Shown here one piece after another: positions 19,639-28,918 of a stretch of 53,301 bases of DNA. Location of the stretch: contig CAINMU010000114.1 in the NCBI GenBank assembly GCA_903850885.1, positions 1 to 53,301 on the forward strand, read 5' to 3'. The position numbers were made by a program, and so were the translations under genes. How positions within the stretch are numbered: position 1 is the stretch's first letter; each line of letters starts with the position of its first letter. The notes beneath the pieces were generated by a model. The model was not told the origin of the DNA, did not search any database, and was given only the letters and a program-made list of their open reading frames with translations. Origin of the DNA: an uncultured Opitutia bacterium (lineage in GTDB: Bacteria; Verrucomicrobiota; Verrucomicrobiia; Opitutales; UBA953).

Positions 19639-20283
19639 TCAGCGGGTCGTCAAAGTCAGAAAATTACGGTAAAGTTGCAAGCCTTTGGCCTGACTTTTCT
19701 CGGGGTGGAACTGGGTCGCAAAGACCCGACCACGACTAACGCCGCTTACAAATCGCCCCGCATAGTCGGTCTCGGACCAGACAATGTCCGGATCGGTCTC
19801 GACCACGCGGTAACTGTGGACGAAGTAAAATGGCTCCCCCTCCGTCTGCAGGCCTTGGGTTAAAGGACTTCCGGTCTTAAAAATCGCCTCATTCCACCCC
19901 ATATGCGGGATGCGTAGCCCCGGCTGAGACGGGAAGCGCTTCACGACTCCCGGGAAAATACCCAACCCAACGCGGTCCGACTCCTCGGAACGCTCAAAGA
20001 GGACCTGGAGACCCATGCAGACGCCAAGGAAAGGCCGGTCCGCCGCTATCCAAGTATTTAGGAAAGTCTCAAAATCGTTACGACGGATGCAATCCATACA
20101 ATCAGCCATCGCCCCCTGCCCCGGGAAAACCACCGCATCGGCCTCCTCGGCTTGCTGGGGCGTAGCCGCGAGGTAAGCGTCGGCCCCGACCGCAGCCAAG
20201 GCCCGGCTGACACTCCGCAGGTTACCCATGCCATAATCAATGACGGCAACCTTGGGACGGCGCACTGACCCTGTTGCTTCCAC
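19639..20283 (-). CDS. hisH: Imidazole glycerol phosphate synthase glutaminase subunit HisH
   Basis: The 214-residue class I glutamine amidotransferase has catalytic Cys89 in GVCMGLQ and the His193/Glu195 pair in FHPEK. The N-terminus [14 protein letters not shown] is typical of HisH. It supplies ammonia to HisF for the fifth step of histidine synthesis. The GTG start is 5 nt after the hisB stop. The partner hisF and hisA are not in the window, so the his genes of this genome are split. Confidence 0.95.
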   Translation of the reverse strand: MEATGSVRRPKVAVIDYGMGNLRSVSRALAAVGADAYLAATPQQAEEADAVVFPGQGAMADCMDCIRRNDFETFLNTWIAADRPFLGVCMGLQVLFERSEESDRVGLGIFPGVVKRFPSQPGLRIPHMGWNEAIFKTGSPLTQGLQTEGEPFYFVHSYRVVETDPDIVWSETDYAGRFVSGVSRGRVFATQFHPEKSQAKGLQLYRNFLTLTTR

Positions 20284-20288
20284 AAGTT

Positions 20289-20891
20289 TTAGGCGAGCGT
20301 TCCCTTGGTGCTGGGCACACGTCCGCCTTGCCGGGCGTCGATTTCTACCGCCGCCCGTAAGGCACGCGCAAAGGCCTTGAAGAGCGCCTCCGCGATGTGG
20401 TGCGGCTCTTCGCCATACTCTAGCTTCAAGTGCAAGTTACAGCCCAAGGCATTGGCGAAACCCTGAAAAAATTCGCGCACCAGGGCGATGTTGAAATCCT
20501 TCACCATGTAGTTGGTGATCTCGACTTGGTAGACCATCATCGGACGGTTGCTCAGGTCGATGACGCAACGAGCCAAGGTCTCATCCATCGGCAAGATGAA
20601 AAAACCGTAACGCCGGATACCAGCCTTGTCGCCCAAGGCTTCTTTGATAGCTTGGCCCAACACAATCCCCACGTCTTCGACGGTGTGGTGATAATCGACG
20701 TCCGTATCGCCGTCGGCCTTCAACTTAAGGTCGATCAGGGCATGCCGGGAGAAAAGCGTGAGCATGTGGTCGAAGAAAGCCACGCCCGTACTGATCTCGG
20801 ACGTTCCCTGCCCGTCGAGATTCACCGTCAGGTTGATCTTGGTTTCTGCCGTATCTCGGCGGATGGTGGCCTGTCGAACTCCTGCGCTCAT
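20289..20891 (-). CDS. hisB: Imidazoleglycerol-phosphate dehydratase HisB (monofunctional)
   Basis: The 200-residue protein has the two manganese-binding signatures [16 protein letters not shown] with [16 protein letters not shown], and [18 protein letters not shown]. It lacks the phosphatase domain found in enterobacterial HisB, so histidinol phosphatase must come from another gene. A TTG 6 nt upstream could extend it by two residues; I prefer the ATG at 20891. It lies 37 nt after hisC and 5 nt before hisH. Confidence 0.96.
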   Translation of the reverse strand: MSAGVRQATIRRDTAETKINLTVNLDGQGTSEISTGVAFFDHMLTLFSRHALIDLKLKADGDTDVDYHHTVEDVGIVLGQAIKEALGDKAGIRRYGFFILPMDETLARCVIDLSNRPMMVYQVEITNYMVKDFNIALVREFFQGFANALGCNLHLKLEYGEEPHHIAEALFKAFARALRAAVEIDARQGGRVPSTKGTLA

Positions 20892-20928
20892 CAGCAAGAA
20901 ATCCCCTTTGTGAGCCAGATTGTCAACC

Positions 20929-22023
20929 TCACCCTTTAGTCCAAGCTTTGGCCGCGGCCACGAACTGTGCCATTTCTACCTCCGTCCCGATGCTGATACG
21001 TAAAGCATTCTCGGTCAGGGGATGATGCGGAAACCGGCGGACTAAAATCTTCCGCTGACGCAAAAAATCGTAAGCGTGGGCGGCCGTCGCGGCTGAAGCC
21101 GGACGCTGGGCCGAAGCAGGCACCGCGAGGATAAAGTTAGTCGCCGATGGGTTAACTTTCCATCCCAGCCGAACCAGTTCCTCACTCAACATTGTCCGGC
21201 TCGCCCGAATCTTGAACACCGTATCGGCCAGCCATTCGCGATCCTCCAAGGCCGCCGCGGCTGCCACCTGGGCGAGTCGATCGAGATTATAACTGTCGCG
21301 CACGCGATGCAGGACCTCCGCGACCTCTGGCGGGCAGAGCGCATACCCCGCCCGCAAACCCGCCAAGGCATGCCCCTTCGACAGGGTCCGCGTCACGACG
21401 ACATTTGGCAGGGTCTTTGCGAGTTCGGCGCAGTCGGTCTCCGCGAAGGCCGCATAAGCTTCGTCGACCACCAATAATCCAGGGAAGATTTCCGCCAGCG
21501 CCCTGACTTTCTCCGGCGTAAAGGCTACGCCAATCGGAGCGTTAGGGTTTGTCAGAAAAAAGACCGCCGCCCCACATCGCGCCACCGCTTCAATTTCGAA
21601 AGAGTAATCGGGCATGAGCGGCACCCGGATGACTTCGGCGCCTTGCGCGGCCGCCAAGACTGGGTAGAGCGAATAGCTTGGCATCAACATGCCCACCGCA
21701 CGCCCCGGACCGGCGTAAGCCCGGATCAGCAGGTTCAAGAGGTCGTCCGATCCATTCCCCGCCACGATGTGCCGCTCATCAAAGCCGTGCAACCGGGCCG
21801 CCGCCTGGCGCAGCGGCGAGGCATCCGGCGATGGATAAAGCCGCAGCAACGCCCCCTCATCGGCCAAGGCCAAACGAACGGCTTCCAACGCCCTCTTGCT
21901 CGGCGGATAAGGGTTTTCGTTGGTATTTAATTTTACCCAACCCCCACCCTGCGGCTGCTCTCCAGGGGTATACGCCACCATCGCTGCGATATGAGGATTT
22001 GGCTGAGGCGAGGGCTTGGGCAT
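20929..22023 (-). CDS. hisC: Histidinol-phosphate aminotransferase HisC
   Basis: The 364-residue class II PLP aminotransferase has the Schiff-base Lys216 in [24 protein letters not shown] near 158-165 and VVDEAY near 185-190. It carries out the imidazole-acetol-phosphate transamination in histidine synthesis, and such enzymes can also serve aromatic amino acids. Its ATG shares one base with the TAA stop of ptsI (TAATG), a classic coupling overlap. Confidence 0.94.
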   Translation of the reverse strand: MPKPSPQPNPHIAAMVAYTPGEQPQGGGWVKLNTNENPYPPSKRALEAVRLALADEGALLRLYPSPDASPLRQAAARLHGFDERHIVAGNGSDDLLNLLIRAYAGPGRAVGMLMPSYSLYPVLAAAQGAEVIRVPLMPDYSFEIEAVARCGAAVFFLTNPNAPIGVAFTPEKVRALAEIFPGLLVVDEAYAAFAETDCAELAKTLPNVVVTRTLSKGHALAGLRAGYALCPPEVAEVLHRVRDSYNLDRLAQVAAAAALEDREWLADTVFKIRASRTMLSEELVRLGWKVNPSATNFILAVPASAQRPASAATAAHAYDFLRQRKILVRRFPHHPLTENALRISIGTEVEMAQFVAAAKAWTKG

Positions 22024-23771
22024 TAACGAAGCTTAAGTTTATGGGCGGCAAAATCCTGTAATAAAATGCGGGTCATATTAGCCTCGGTCGAATTCAGGGC
22101 GCGGTGAGCTAACTGCTGTAGTTCAGTTAAAGAAGAATGCCGTAGCATGAAACGCACTTCCGGCAAGGCCGCCGGCGACATGCTCAATTCGTGCGCCCCC
22201 AACCCGAGCAACAATGGAGCCCACACCGGGTCCCCAGCCAACTCCCCGCATACCGCCGCCGGAATACCTCGTTGTTTAGCTGCCAAGAAAATGCGCGCCA
22301 AGGTACGCACCACCGCCGGATGACATGGCTCGTAAAGGTGGGCCACGCGTTGGTTACCCCGATCGACCGCTAAAAGGTATTGGACCAAATCATTTGTCCC
22401 GATGCTGAAAAAATCTGCTTCGAGTGCCAACTCATCTGCTACCATCGCCGCGGAAGGGATTTCAATCATGGCCCCGAGCTTAATCGGCGCCATCGGGGTC
22501 ACGCCTTCTTGCGTCAATTCATTTTCGATACTGCGAAAAATCTGCTTGGCCCGTCGTAATTCCTCCACGCCGGAAATCATGGGGAACATCACCGCGACCG
22601 GACCTAACGCCGCCGCCCGGATGATCGCCCGTAATTGCGGACGGAAAACGTCAGGTCGCTCTAAGCAAAGCCGTACGGCACGATAACCCATGAATGGATT
22701 GGCTTCATCCGCCAAATCGCCCAGGCGCTTATCACCCCCTAAATCCAAGGTTCGGAAAGTGAGCGGACGCCCCTGGGCCAGCTGCACGGCTTCCGCATAC
22801 TCAGCATATTGCTCCGCTTCGCTCGGCCAAGCATCGAGGCGGAGGTAAAGGTTTTCGGTGCGATAAAGACCGACGCCGCGCCCGTGATACGCCACCGCGT
22901 CATTCATCTCCTCCGGCCCGCCGATATTGGCCCACAAGGTGAAAGGCGCCCCATCCGACATGACCTCAGGCAAGGCGACTTCACGCATGACCCGGTCGCG
23001 CCTCGTAAGAATCGCCTGCACTTTGTCGCGGTAGGCATCAATCGTTTGCGCCGTCGGGTTAACGATGACTAAACCTGTCTCGCCGTCGACCAAGACGATA
23101 TCCCCTTCCTTCACCGCGTCCATCAGGCCCTTCACCCCGACGACGGCCGGAATATCCAAAGAACGCGCCATGATCGCGGAATGGCTGGTGCGCCCGCCCT
23201 CTTCGGTGACAAAAGCGGAAACCCCATCGTCATGCAGGCCCGCGGTATCCGAAGGGGTCAGGTCGCGGGCGACGACGACATGCAATTTAGCTGCCTCGCC
23301 CGCTCGCTCCGGCTGGGTCCCTAAGAGTTGCTCCAAGACACGTCCCGTAACGTCGCGAATATCCGCCGCCCGCTCGCGCAGGAAGTCATCATCCATCTTC
23401 TGAAAGATTTCGATGTAGCGCTGGGCGACTTCTTGAAAACAGAACTCGACGTTAAAACCGGTCTTCCGAACCTCACGGCTGACATCATCGATCAAGGCGA
23501 CGTCTTCAAGGACGAGTAAATGGGCGTCAAAAATTGCGGCCTCAGATTCGTTGAGTTTACGGGCGATATCGTCGCGTAATTTGCTGATCTCCAGACGCGT
23601 GACCCCCAAGGCGGCCTCCAGCCGACGGATTTCAGCCTCTGGGTCATTCACTTTCTGACAAGCCACGATGGCCATGCCTTTCATTAAGAGATACACCGGA
23701 CCTCTCGCCACGCCTGGTGCCGCAGCGGTTCCTTGTAGGCGCCGTTCTGGCCTGTTGTTTTCGGCCTTCAT
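22023..23771 (-). CDS. ptsI: PTS enzyme I (phosphoenolpyruvate-protein phosphotransferase)
   Basis: The 582-residue enzyme accepts phosphate from PEP and passes it to HPr. The phosphohistidine His197 lies in GGRTSHSAIMA, and the PEP-binding barrel shows GAMIEIPSAAMVADELA, FSIGTNDLVQYLLAVDR and a catalytic Cys region YEPCHPAVVR-like, followed by VCGELAGDP. Length is typical. No HPr or sugar-specific EII gene is nearby, so it may serve a regulatory or carbohydrate PTS encoded elsewhere. The stop overlaps hisC by 1 nt. The gene starts 53 nt after the anti-sigma-like gene. Confidence 0.95.
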   Translation of the reverse strand: MKAENNRPERRLQGTAAAPGVARGPVYLLMKGMAIVACQKVNDPEAEIRRLEAALGVTRLEISKLRDDIARKLNESEAAIFDAHLLVLEDVALIDDVSREVRKTGFNVEFCFQEVAQRYIEIFQKMDDDFLRERAADIRDVTGRVLEQLLGTQPERAGEAAKLHVVVARDLTPSDTAGLHDDGVSAFVTEEGGRTSHSAIMARSLDIPAVVGVKGLMDAVKEGDIVLVDGETGLVIVNPTAQTIDAYRDKVQAILTRRDRVMREVALPEVMSDGAPFTLWANIGGPEEMNDAVAYHGRGVGLYRTENLYLRLDAWPSEAEQYAEYAEAVQLAQGRPLTFRTLDLGGDKRLGDLADEANPFMGYRAVRLCLERPDVFRPQLRAIIRAAALGPVAVMFPMISGVEELRRAKQIFRSIENELTQEGVTPMAPIKLGAMIEIPSAAMVADELALEADFFSIGTNDLVQYLLAVDRGNQRVAHLYEPCHPAVVRTLARIFLAAKQRGIPAAVCGELAGDPVWAPLLLGLGAHELSMSPAALPEVRFMLRHSSLTELQQLAHRALNSTEANMTRILLQDFAAHKLKLR

Positions 23772-23824
23772 CTAGGGGTCAATTGATGCTCCCCGAGGGA
23801 AGATGCAAGGCAGGATTATCGACC

Positions 23825-24331
23825 TTAAGCTTCGTTGACCGTAGGCTCGTCCGCGGGGGTAACAATATCAGGCATTACCAGGGATGGAACGGTCATATCC
23901 GGCATCTCTGCTCCCAGCGAAACTTCGAATTCCTGCCCATTATCTGCGAACGCAATCAGCGGCATTTCATGCTCTGCCGCCGAGGGCTCTTCGATAACCG
24001 CGGCTTCGACGTAGAAAAGTAACCCGCTATACTCGGCCGGAATCGTCACCCGTAGCTCAACAAAAACTAATGCAAGTAGACACAGGTGCGCGAAGGAACG
24101 GCCGGACCTCTGGGCAAAGCCCTGCAACCAAAGCATGGCGGTCAAAAACGAACTTTCTTCCCGACGACGCAACACGCTCAACTGCGCTTGGTGCAAACGT
24201 AGGCGCGAATGGAAGCGCTGCTGCATCGCAGGCGAGGATTTGATCGCATCGCGCAAACGGACAATCTGAACCCGCGAAGCGGTACCTTCGAGGTAGCCAA
24301 CAACTAAAGATTCGAACTCGGAGTTACTCAT
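23825..24331 (-). CDS. Anti-sigma-like membrane protein paired with the ECF sigma factor
   Basis: The 168-residue protein begins with FESLVVGYLEGTASRVQIVRL and RLRLHQAQLSVL, which follows the N-terminal anti-sigma pattern (YL-D/E-GT ... RF ... LRLH) seen in FecR-type regulators of Verrucomicrobiota and Planctomycetota. A hydrophobic stretch at about residues 79-93 may be a membrane segment. The acidic, proline-containing C-terminus lacks a recognisable FecR domain, and there is no H-x3-C-x2-C zinc motif. The start overlaps the sigma-factor stop by 4 nt (ATGA), so the two are made together. Anti-sigma function is inferred from the pairing and the N-terminal pattern. Confidence 0.65.
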   Translation of the reverse strand: MSNSEFESLVVGYLEGTASRVQIVRLRDAIKSSPAMQQRFHSRLRLHQAQLSVLRRREESSFLTAMLWLQGFAQRSGRSFAHLCLLALVFVELRVTIPAEYSGLLFYVEAAVIEEPSAAEHEMPLIAFADNGQEFEVSLGAEMPDMTVPSLVMPDIVTPADEPTVNEA

Positions 24332-24918
24332 ACTCGAAACTCCTCTCCCATGAGTTCACGCAGGGCTTCGCGGGCACGGTTAATCCGGCTCTTCACCGTC
24401 CCAATCGAGAGCCCAAGATCTTCGGCGATCTCTTCGTAAGACATATTGCGCACATTACGCATGGTAAGAATACGAGCGTGTTCGGGCTTCAATTGTTCCA
24501 TACACTCGGCCACTTTATTGACGAATTCATTGGTCTGCGCCTCATGCCCCGGGCCCTGGGCCCCATCGGAAAGGATGTCATGTAGGGTCGCACCCGGGTC
24601 ATCCCCCAGATCGGCGTCGAGCGACATGGACTGATCCCGCTTGCGCCGGCGCCAGTACCAATAGCGATTTCGGGCTAAATTCGTGCCGATTTGATGAATC
24701 CAGGTCGAAAAGGTGGCGGTTCCACGAAAAGAGGCCAACACGCGGTGCGCGCGGATAAAGGTGTCTTGGGTGATTTCCTCGGCGTCTTGGCGGTTCCTCA
24801 ATAAGGAAAAGACCTTAGCAAAAATACGCCCCTGATACTTCAGGACCAACTCGTTATAAGCCATCAAGTCGCCTTGGCGGGCCTTATCGAGGGCAGATTG
24901 GTCAGCTTCGGTCTCCAT
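24328..24918 (-). CDS. ECF-family RNA polymerase sigma factor
   Basis: The 196-residue protein has sigma region 2 (about 20-95: LVLKYQGRIFAKVFSLL, QDAEEITQDTFIRA, FSTWIHQIGTNLARNRYW) and region 4.2 (about 140-190: MRNVRNMSYEEIAEDLGLS, IGTVKSRINRARE), with no region 3, as in extracytoplasmic-function sigma factors. It is divergent from the GTPase cassette with 110 nt between the start codons, and it is the first gene of the minus-strand run that continues into ptsI. A weak promoter-like pair on the minus strand (ttgaaa, 16 nt, catgat) lies in that gap. Which promoters it directs is unknown. Confidence 0.92.
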   Translation of the reverse strand: METEADQSALDKARQGDLMAYNELVLKYQGRIFAKVFSLLRNRQDAEEITQDTFIRAHRVLASFRGTATFSTWIHQIGTNLARNRYWYWRRRKRDQSMSLDADLGDDPGATLHDILSDGAQGPGHEAQTNEFVNKVAECMEQLKPEHARILTMRNVRNMSYEEIAEDLGLSIGTVKSRINRAREALRELMGEEFRV

Positions 24919-25028
24919 ACATTAAGGGTGAATTAAGGACAGGGGGGTGAGGGGTATCTGACAATCATGCTGACATCCCTGCGGATTTCAACAGCAGTCT
25001 TATATCTATTTCCTCACCCCAAGGCGTT

Positions 25029-26777
25029 ATGTTCACCTCGTCAAAGAAAGCCCCTCCCCTCCAGTGGGTTAACTGCCTTAATGGCACCATCGGCCAAGCC
25101 GATGAGTTCCCCCTTCTCCTCCCCCAGGGCAGCCCCTTCCCCTCCATTTCCGTCACCCAGGCCGAGAAAGGGGTATTCCTTGAACCGATTGGCAACAGCA
25201 CCCTCATCATCAATGGCAGCCCTTCGCGCCAAAAGATAAATATTCAAGTTACCTCGACCCTCCAACTTTCAGACTCCCTTCTCGTCCTGTCTTTAGATCA
25301 AATTGCGCCCTTTAAGTCCGTCGACACTAAGTCATGGATTCTTTTCGACGCCCAGTCGGGCGACGCATTAGGCGAATTCTCTTCCGACAAGCTCCTCGAT
25401 GTCGCCGCGCAGTTAGGGCGGGCGCCCGACACCCTCGCCTGTACGCCCCAAGGCTTGGAAATCGGTTTTACGCTTTCGCAGATCGCTCCCTTGCTCTCCA
25501 CGCGCAGCGCCGATGAAACGCACGCCAAAATCACCGCGCGGCCAACTTTGACCGAAGAACAAAATCGCGGCGCCCACATTTGCCCGGTTTGCTGGACTCG
25601 CTTCGATTCAGGTGATGCCTTAAGTATCGCGGTCCACGAAAACCTGCGCGGCGATCCGATCTTAGGCTCCGACGCCCGTCTACGCTTTCAACCCACTCGA
25701 TTTAACGATCAAAGCCTTGCCCTCGATCCGATGGGCTTGGCTTGCACGGATATCGCTTGCCCGCATTGCCGGCGACAACTTCCCCCCGGCTACCTGGACA
25801 TGCCTCACCGGATCATTTCGCTCATCGGGGCGCCCAGCGCCGGCAAATCATACTATTTGGCCGCCTTGACCCGCGTGCTTCAAGACCGCCTACCCAACGA
25901 CTTTCAACTCGCCTTCAAAGACGGCGACCCGAGTGGTAATATGCTCTTAAATCAGATGCGTAACACGCTCTTCTCGGCCGCCACCCCCGAAGATGCTCTC
26001 ATCGGTAAAACCGCGCTCGAAGGCGCCACCTACGAAAAACTTCCTCGTCTCGGCCGGATGGTCTCACTCCCCCGCCCCTTCATTTACTCCATCAGTCGCC
26101 CCGGCCAACAACGCCAAGAGATGTCGATCATTCTTTACGATAATGCCGGCGAACACTTCGAACCAGGCATTGATATCCATGAATCGCCCGGCGCAATGCA
26201 CGTCGCCAATTCCGCTGGGCTGATTTTCCTTTTTGACCCCACCGCCAACGCCCGCTTCAAAGCCAAATTAATCGGAGTCGAAGATCCTCAATTCACCCTT
26301 AAAGGTCGCGTCGATCAACAAGACAGCATCTTGGCCGAAATGGAGTCGCGCATTAAACGTGTCCTGGGCTTAAGCCAAAATCAACGCATCAGCGCGCCGC
26401 TCGCTTTTGTGGTCGGGAAATCCGACACGTGGGAAAAGCTCCTGAGCTCCCCGTTGGAACCGGTTATCAAAGATTTCGCCCTCGACCTGAGCGCGATCCA
26501 AAGAAATTCCGCCCGCGTGCGAGAAGTTCTCGTCGCTCTGTGCCCCGGCCTCGTTGCCTCCGCCGAATCTCTTTGCAGTCAGATCTGCTACTTTGCCGCC
26601 TCGTCTTTCGGTCACATGCCAGTCATGATTCAGGCGGGACCCAACAAAGGTCGCATCGCCCCCGACCCCCAACGGCTGGTACCCGCCCACGTCGAAGAAC
26701 CTGTTTACTGGCTGCTCCATCTTACCGCAGCTGAAATGTTTCCCTCCCGGCTCGCGCTCGCGCCCATCCAACGCTAA
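25029..26777 (+). CDS. Multidomain GTPase with zinc ribbon (DO-GTPase-like)
   Basis: The 582-residue protein has a beta-rich, possibly FHA-like N-terminus (about 28-90; the NSTLIINGSP segment resembles the FHA NG loop). A segment at about 101-157 (SWILFDAQSGDALGEFSSD) has a GYF_2-like pattern. Cysteines C185/C188 (CPVC) and C244/C247 (CPHC) look like a split zinc ribbon. The GTPase part has a P-loop GAPSAGKS at 267-274, G3-like LYDNAGEHFE (D371, G374) and G4-like VVGKSDTW (461-468). It resembles the double-GTPase (DO-GTPase) family seen beside GAP1 proteins. No membrane segment. Head of a four-gene cassette with gaps of 5, 3 and 3 nt. GTPase call is strong; domain names at the N-terminus are inference. 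Confidence 0.8.
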   Translation: MFTSSKKAPPLQWVNCLNGTIGQADEFPLLLPQGSPFPSISVTQAEKGVFLEPIGNSTLIINGSPSRQKINIQVTSTLQLSDSLLVLSLDQIAPFKSVDTKSWILFDAQSGDALGEFSSDKLLDVAAQLGRAPDTLACTPQGLEIGFTLSQIAPLLSTRSADETHAKITARPTLTEEQNRGAHICPVCWTRFDSGDALSIAVHENLRGDPILGSDARLRFQPTRFNDQSLALDPMGLACTDIACPHCRRQLPPGYLDMPHRIISLIGAPSAGKSYYLAALTRVLQDRLPNDFQLAFKDGDPSGNMLLNQMRNTLFSAATPEDALIGKTALEGATYEKLPRLGRMVSLPRPFIYSISRPGQQRQEMSIILYDNAGEHFEPGIDIHESPGAMHVANSAGLIFLFDPTANARFKAKLIGVEDPQFTLKGRVDQQDSILAEMESRIKRVLGLSQNQRISAPLAFVVGKSDTWEKLLSSPLEPVIKDFALDLSAIQRNSARVREVLVALCPGLVASAESLCSQICYFAASSFGHMPVMIQAGPNKGRIAPDPQRLVPAHVEEPVYWLLHLTAAEMFPSRLALAPIQR

Positions 26778-26782
26778 GTCCC

Positions 26783-28915
26783 ATGCCGCTCCAACTTATC
26801 TTCACCTCCGCACCCCAAGGACTCGTTGCGGGTCGTTCCGGGTTTTGTACGGTCGCCCGGCATCAAGCGATGCCCGAACGGTTGGCGCATCTGCTGGAAT
26901 CCATCGGCACCCCTCACGGCCAGTCCACCGGCGCGACGTTCACGTTTCGCACCTTGGAGGCATCGGATAAAACTTACTACGTGCTGTCGCGTTTCGTCGC
27001 CCGCGGTCTCGACTACACCCAGCGCGATAATCGCTTGGCACACCATCTGGTCTTCACCCAAGAAGAAGTGGCGATTCTCCCCCCTCCTCCCGCCCTGGCC
27101 GCCCGCTGGAAAGGCTGGCGTGACGAATGGACCTCCGCCCCCGAATGGCTGGCCGAGGATAACAAGCCGCTGACGCTGGATTCTTATCCTCCGCTCTCCC
27201 CCGCGACTTCTTGGCGCGAACTTGCCGGCACCGGCGCCAAGGCCGCCTGGTTAGTCAATGAATCCGGACCCGCGCTGGCCGGCTTAGTTAATTTTCCCGA
27301 AACGCTGCAAAGCTTACGCCTCCTCGCCGAATCCGCGAACTTACTGGGCAAGGCCGCTTGGGCCGCAACCTTCACCACCGACTCCGCCACGACAACTGCC
27401 GACGGTTTCACGTGGGCCATCGGCGCCACCAAAGGTCGCCCCATCATCGATTTGGCGACCGCCACCGCCCAGCCCGCCCCCATCGGTCCCTTCGCCCGTC
27501 AGGCTGCGATGGGCGTGACGGCGCAAAAGCATCCTTCCGCCCATCAATCCCAACATAACCAGCCGAGCCCCAAAACTCCCGGAAAAGATTCCGGCTTCAA
27601 TGGCCTTTTTCTTATCGTTATCGGGCTCGTTCTGCTCGCTGCTGGTCTTGGTTCTTATCTGTTGCTCAGCACCTCCGCCCCGCCGGCGCCCCAAGTGCAC
27701 GTCGTCGCCACCCCGCCGGCGGTCGACATGGCCAAGGCCGATGACATCATGCGCGCCGGCCGCGCCCTGAATGACGTCAACGGATTCTTAGCCCGGGAAG
27801 ATTATGTTGCGGCGGCCAAGATCTGGATGGAAACAGTCGCGATCTCACCCTCCTTTTCGGAAAAATATACCACCGATAATCTTCCGCGGATAAAAGGTAA
27901 ATACGCCGCCGCTACCGTCGCCCAACTGACGGCCAGACTCGAACGCCCAGGTGCGACGGCGGACCCGCGCGGAACCCGTGAAATCGCCGACGAAGCCACC
28001 GAGGCAATCAACGTCGGCACTCAATTAAAAGTTCCGCAGGATGAACAGTGGAAACGTCTGACCGAAATCGGTGGCCGGGCACTTTTTATCGCCAGTCTGG
28101 ATATCCGTCCGACGCTCGTCATACTGGGCGAATGGGGTTCCTCCGACACCGGACCCAACGCCCCTTCTCAGGCGGACTTCAAATTAAGCGCAGCCGCGGC
28201 CGATAAGATCCAAAAATTCGTCGAAAATTCCGGCGCCACGACCGCCACCTCGGTCTCGGCCCGCATCCGCCTGCTTCCACTCACTTCTTTTCATCAACGC
28301 GACACTCAAACCAAATACGGCAGCGCCGAGCTTCGCCGTACTCCGAAATCTGATTGGATCGAAGCCCAGTCCACTCCGGGCCGCCAACCGCCCATCCTCA
28401 TCAGCGTCGGTTCACGGAGCAATCTGATCACGCTTAACTTCCAGGATAATTCAGGGGCGCAAGCGGAAGCCAATCGTCTCATCGAAATCGAACTAGCGAC
28501 CGGTGAACACTTCTGCATCGCCCTCGTCGCCAACCCACGCGTACTCCCGCCGCTCAACCTCGGATTAAATGGCCTGCAACTCGATAAGGACACGGGCGTC
28601 GTCCGCCCCGCCCCTTGGGCCGAACCCGCCGTCAACGCCTTTATCTGGCCCACCGGCGCGATTGGCCTTTACCCCGATGGTCACGAATTCCCCGATCGAG
28701 ACCTCCCCTCCATTCGCGCCACTCGCTCCCTGCTCGACACTGATTTGCTCCGCCTCGAAAATAAATCCGGCCCGGGTACTCCCCCGTTCGAAACCATCGC
28801 GCAACGCCGCAAACTTTTCATTAAACTCGACTACATTCTGGCCGGTGCTCCCTGGACCCTGCGGACTATCTCCACCCGAGGTGAAGCCGGCCCAAGTCTT
28901 CTCGAATTTCGCTAA
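26783..28915 (+). CDS. GAP1-N-like GTPase-associated membrane protein
   Basis: The 710-residue protein starts with QLIFTSAPQGLVAGRSGF, followed by YYVLSRFVARGLDYTQR and RLAHHLVF, which match the pattern I know for the N-terminal domain of GTPase-associated protein 1 (GAP1-N) (about 1-240). A proline/glutamine-rich linker precedes one transmembrane helix at 273-296 (LFLIVIGLVLLAAGLGSYLLL). Lysines before it suggest the N-terminus is cytosolic, leaving residues 300-710 outside the inner membrane; that part is unrecognised. It starts 5 nt after the GTPase stop, so the GTPase and the cytosolic domain are likely to interact. Confidence 0.75.
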   Translation: MPLQLIFTSAPQGLVAGRSGFCTVARHQAMPERLAHLLESIGTPHGQSTGATFTFRTLEASDKTYYVLSRFVARGLDYTQRDNRLAHHLVFTQEEVAILPPPPALAARWKGWRDEWTSAPEWLAEDNKPLTLDSYPPLSPATSWRELAGTGAKAAWLVNESGPALAGLVNFPETLQSLRLLAESANLLGKAAWAATFTTDSATTTADGFTWAIGATKGRPIIDLATATAQPAPIGPFARQAAMGVTAQKHPSAHQSQHNQPSPKTPGKDSGFNGLFLIVIGLVLLAAGLGSYLLLSTSAPPAPQVHVVATPPAVDMAKADDIMRAGRALNDVNGFLAREDYVAAAKIWMETVAISPSFSEKYTTDNLPRIKGKYAAATVAQLTARLERPGATADPRGTREIADEATEAINVGTQLKVPQDEQWKRLTEIGGRALFIASLDIRPTLVILGEWGSSDTGPNAPSQADFKLSAAAADKIQKFVENSGATTATSVSARIRLLPLTSFHQRDTQTKYGSAELRRTPKSDWIEAQSTPGRQPPILISVGSRSNLITLNFQDNSGAQAEANRLIEIELATGEHFCIALVANPRVLPPLNLGLNGLQLDKDTGVVRPAPWAEPAVNAFIWPTGAIGLYPDGHEFPDRDLPSIRATRSLLDTDLLRLENKSGPGTPPFETIAQRRKLFIKLDYILAGAPWTLRTISTRGEAGPSLLEFR

Positions 28916-28918
28916 ATC

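Noticed and set aside
24919-25028. Strong sigma-70 promoter for the GTPase cassette
   Set aside because: On the plus strand, ctgaca and ttatat are 24 nt or more apart; no pair with acceptable spacing was found.
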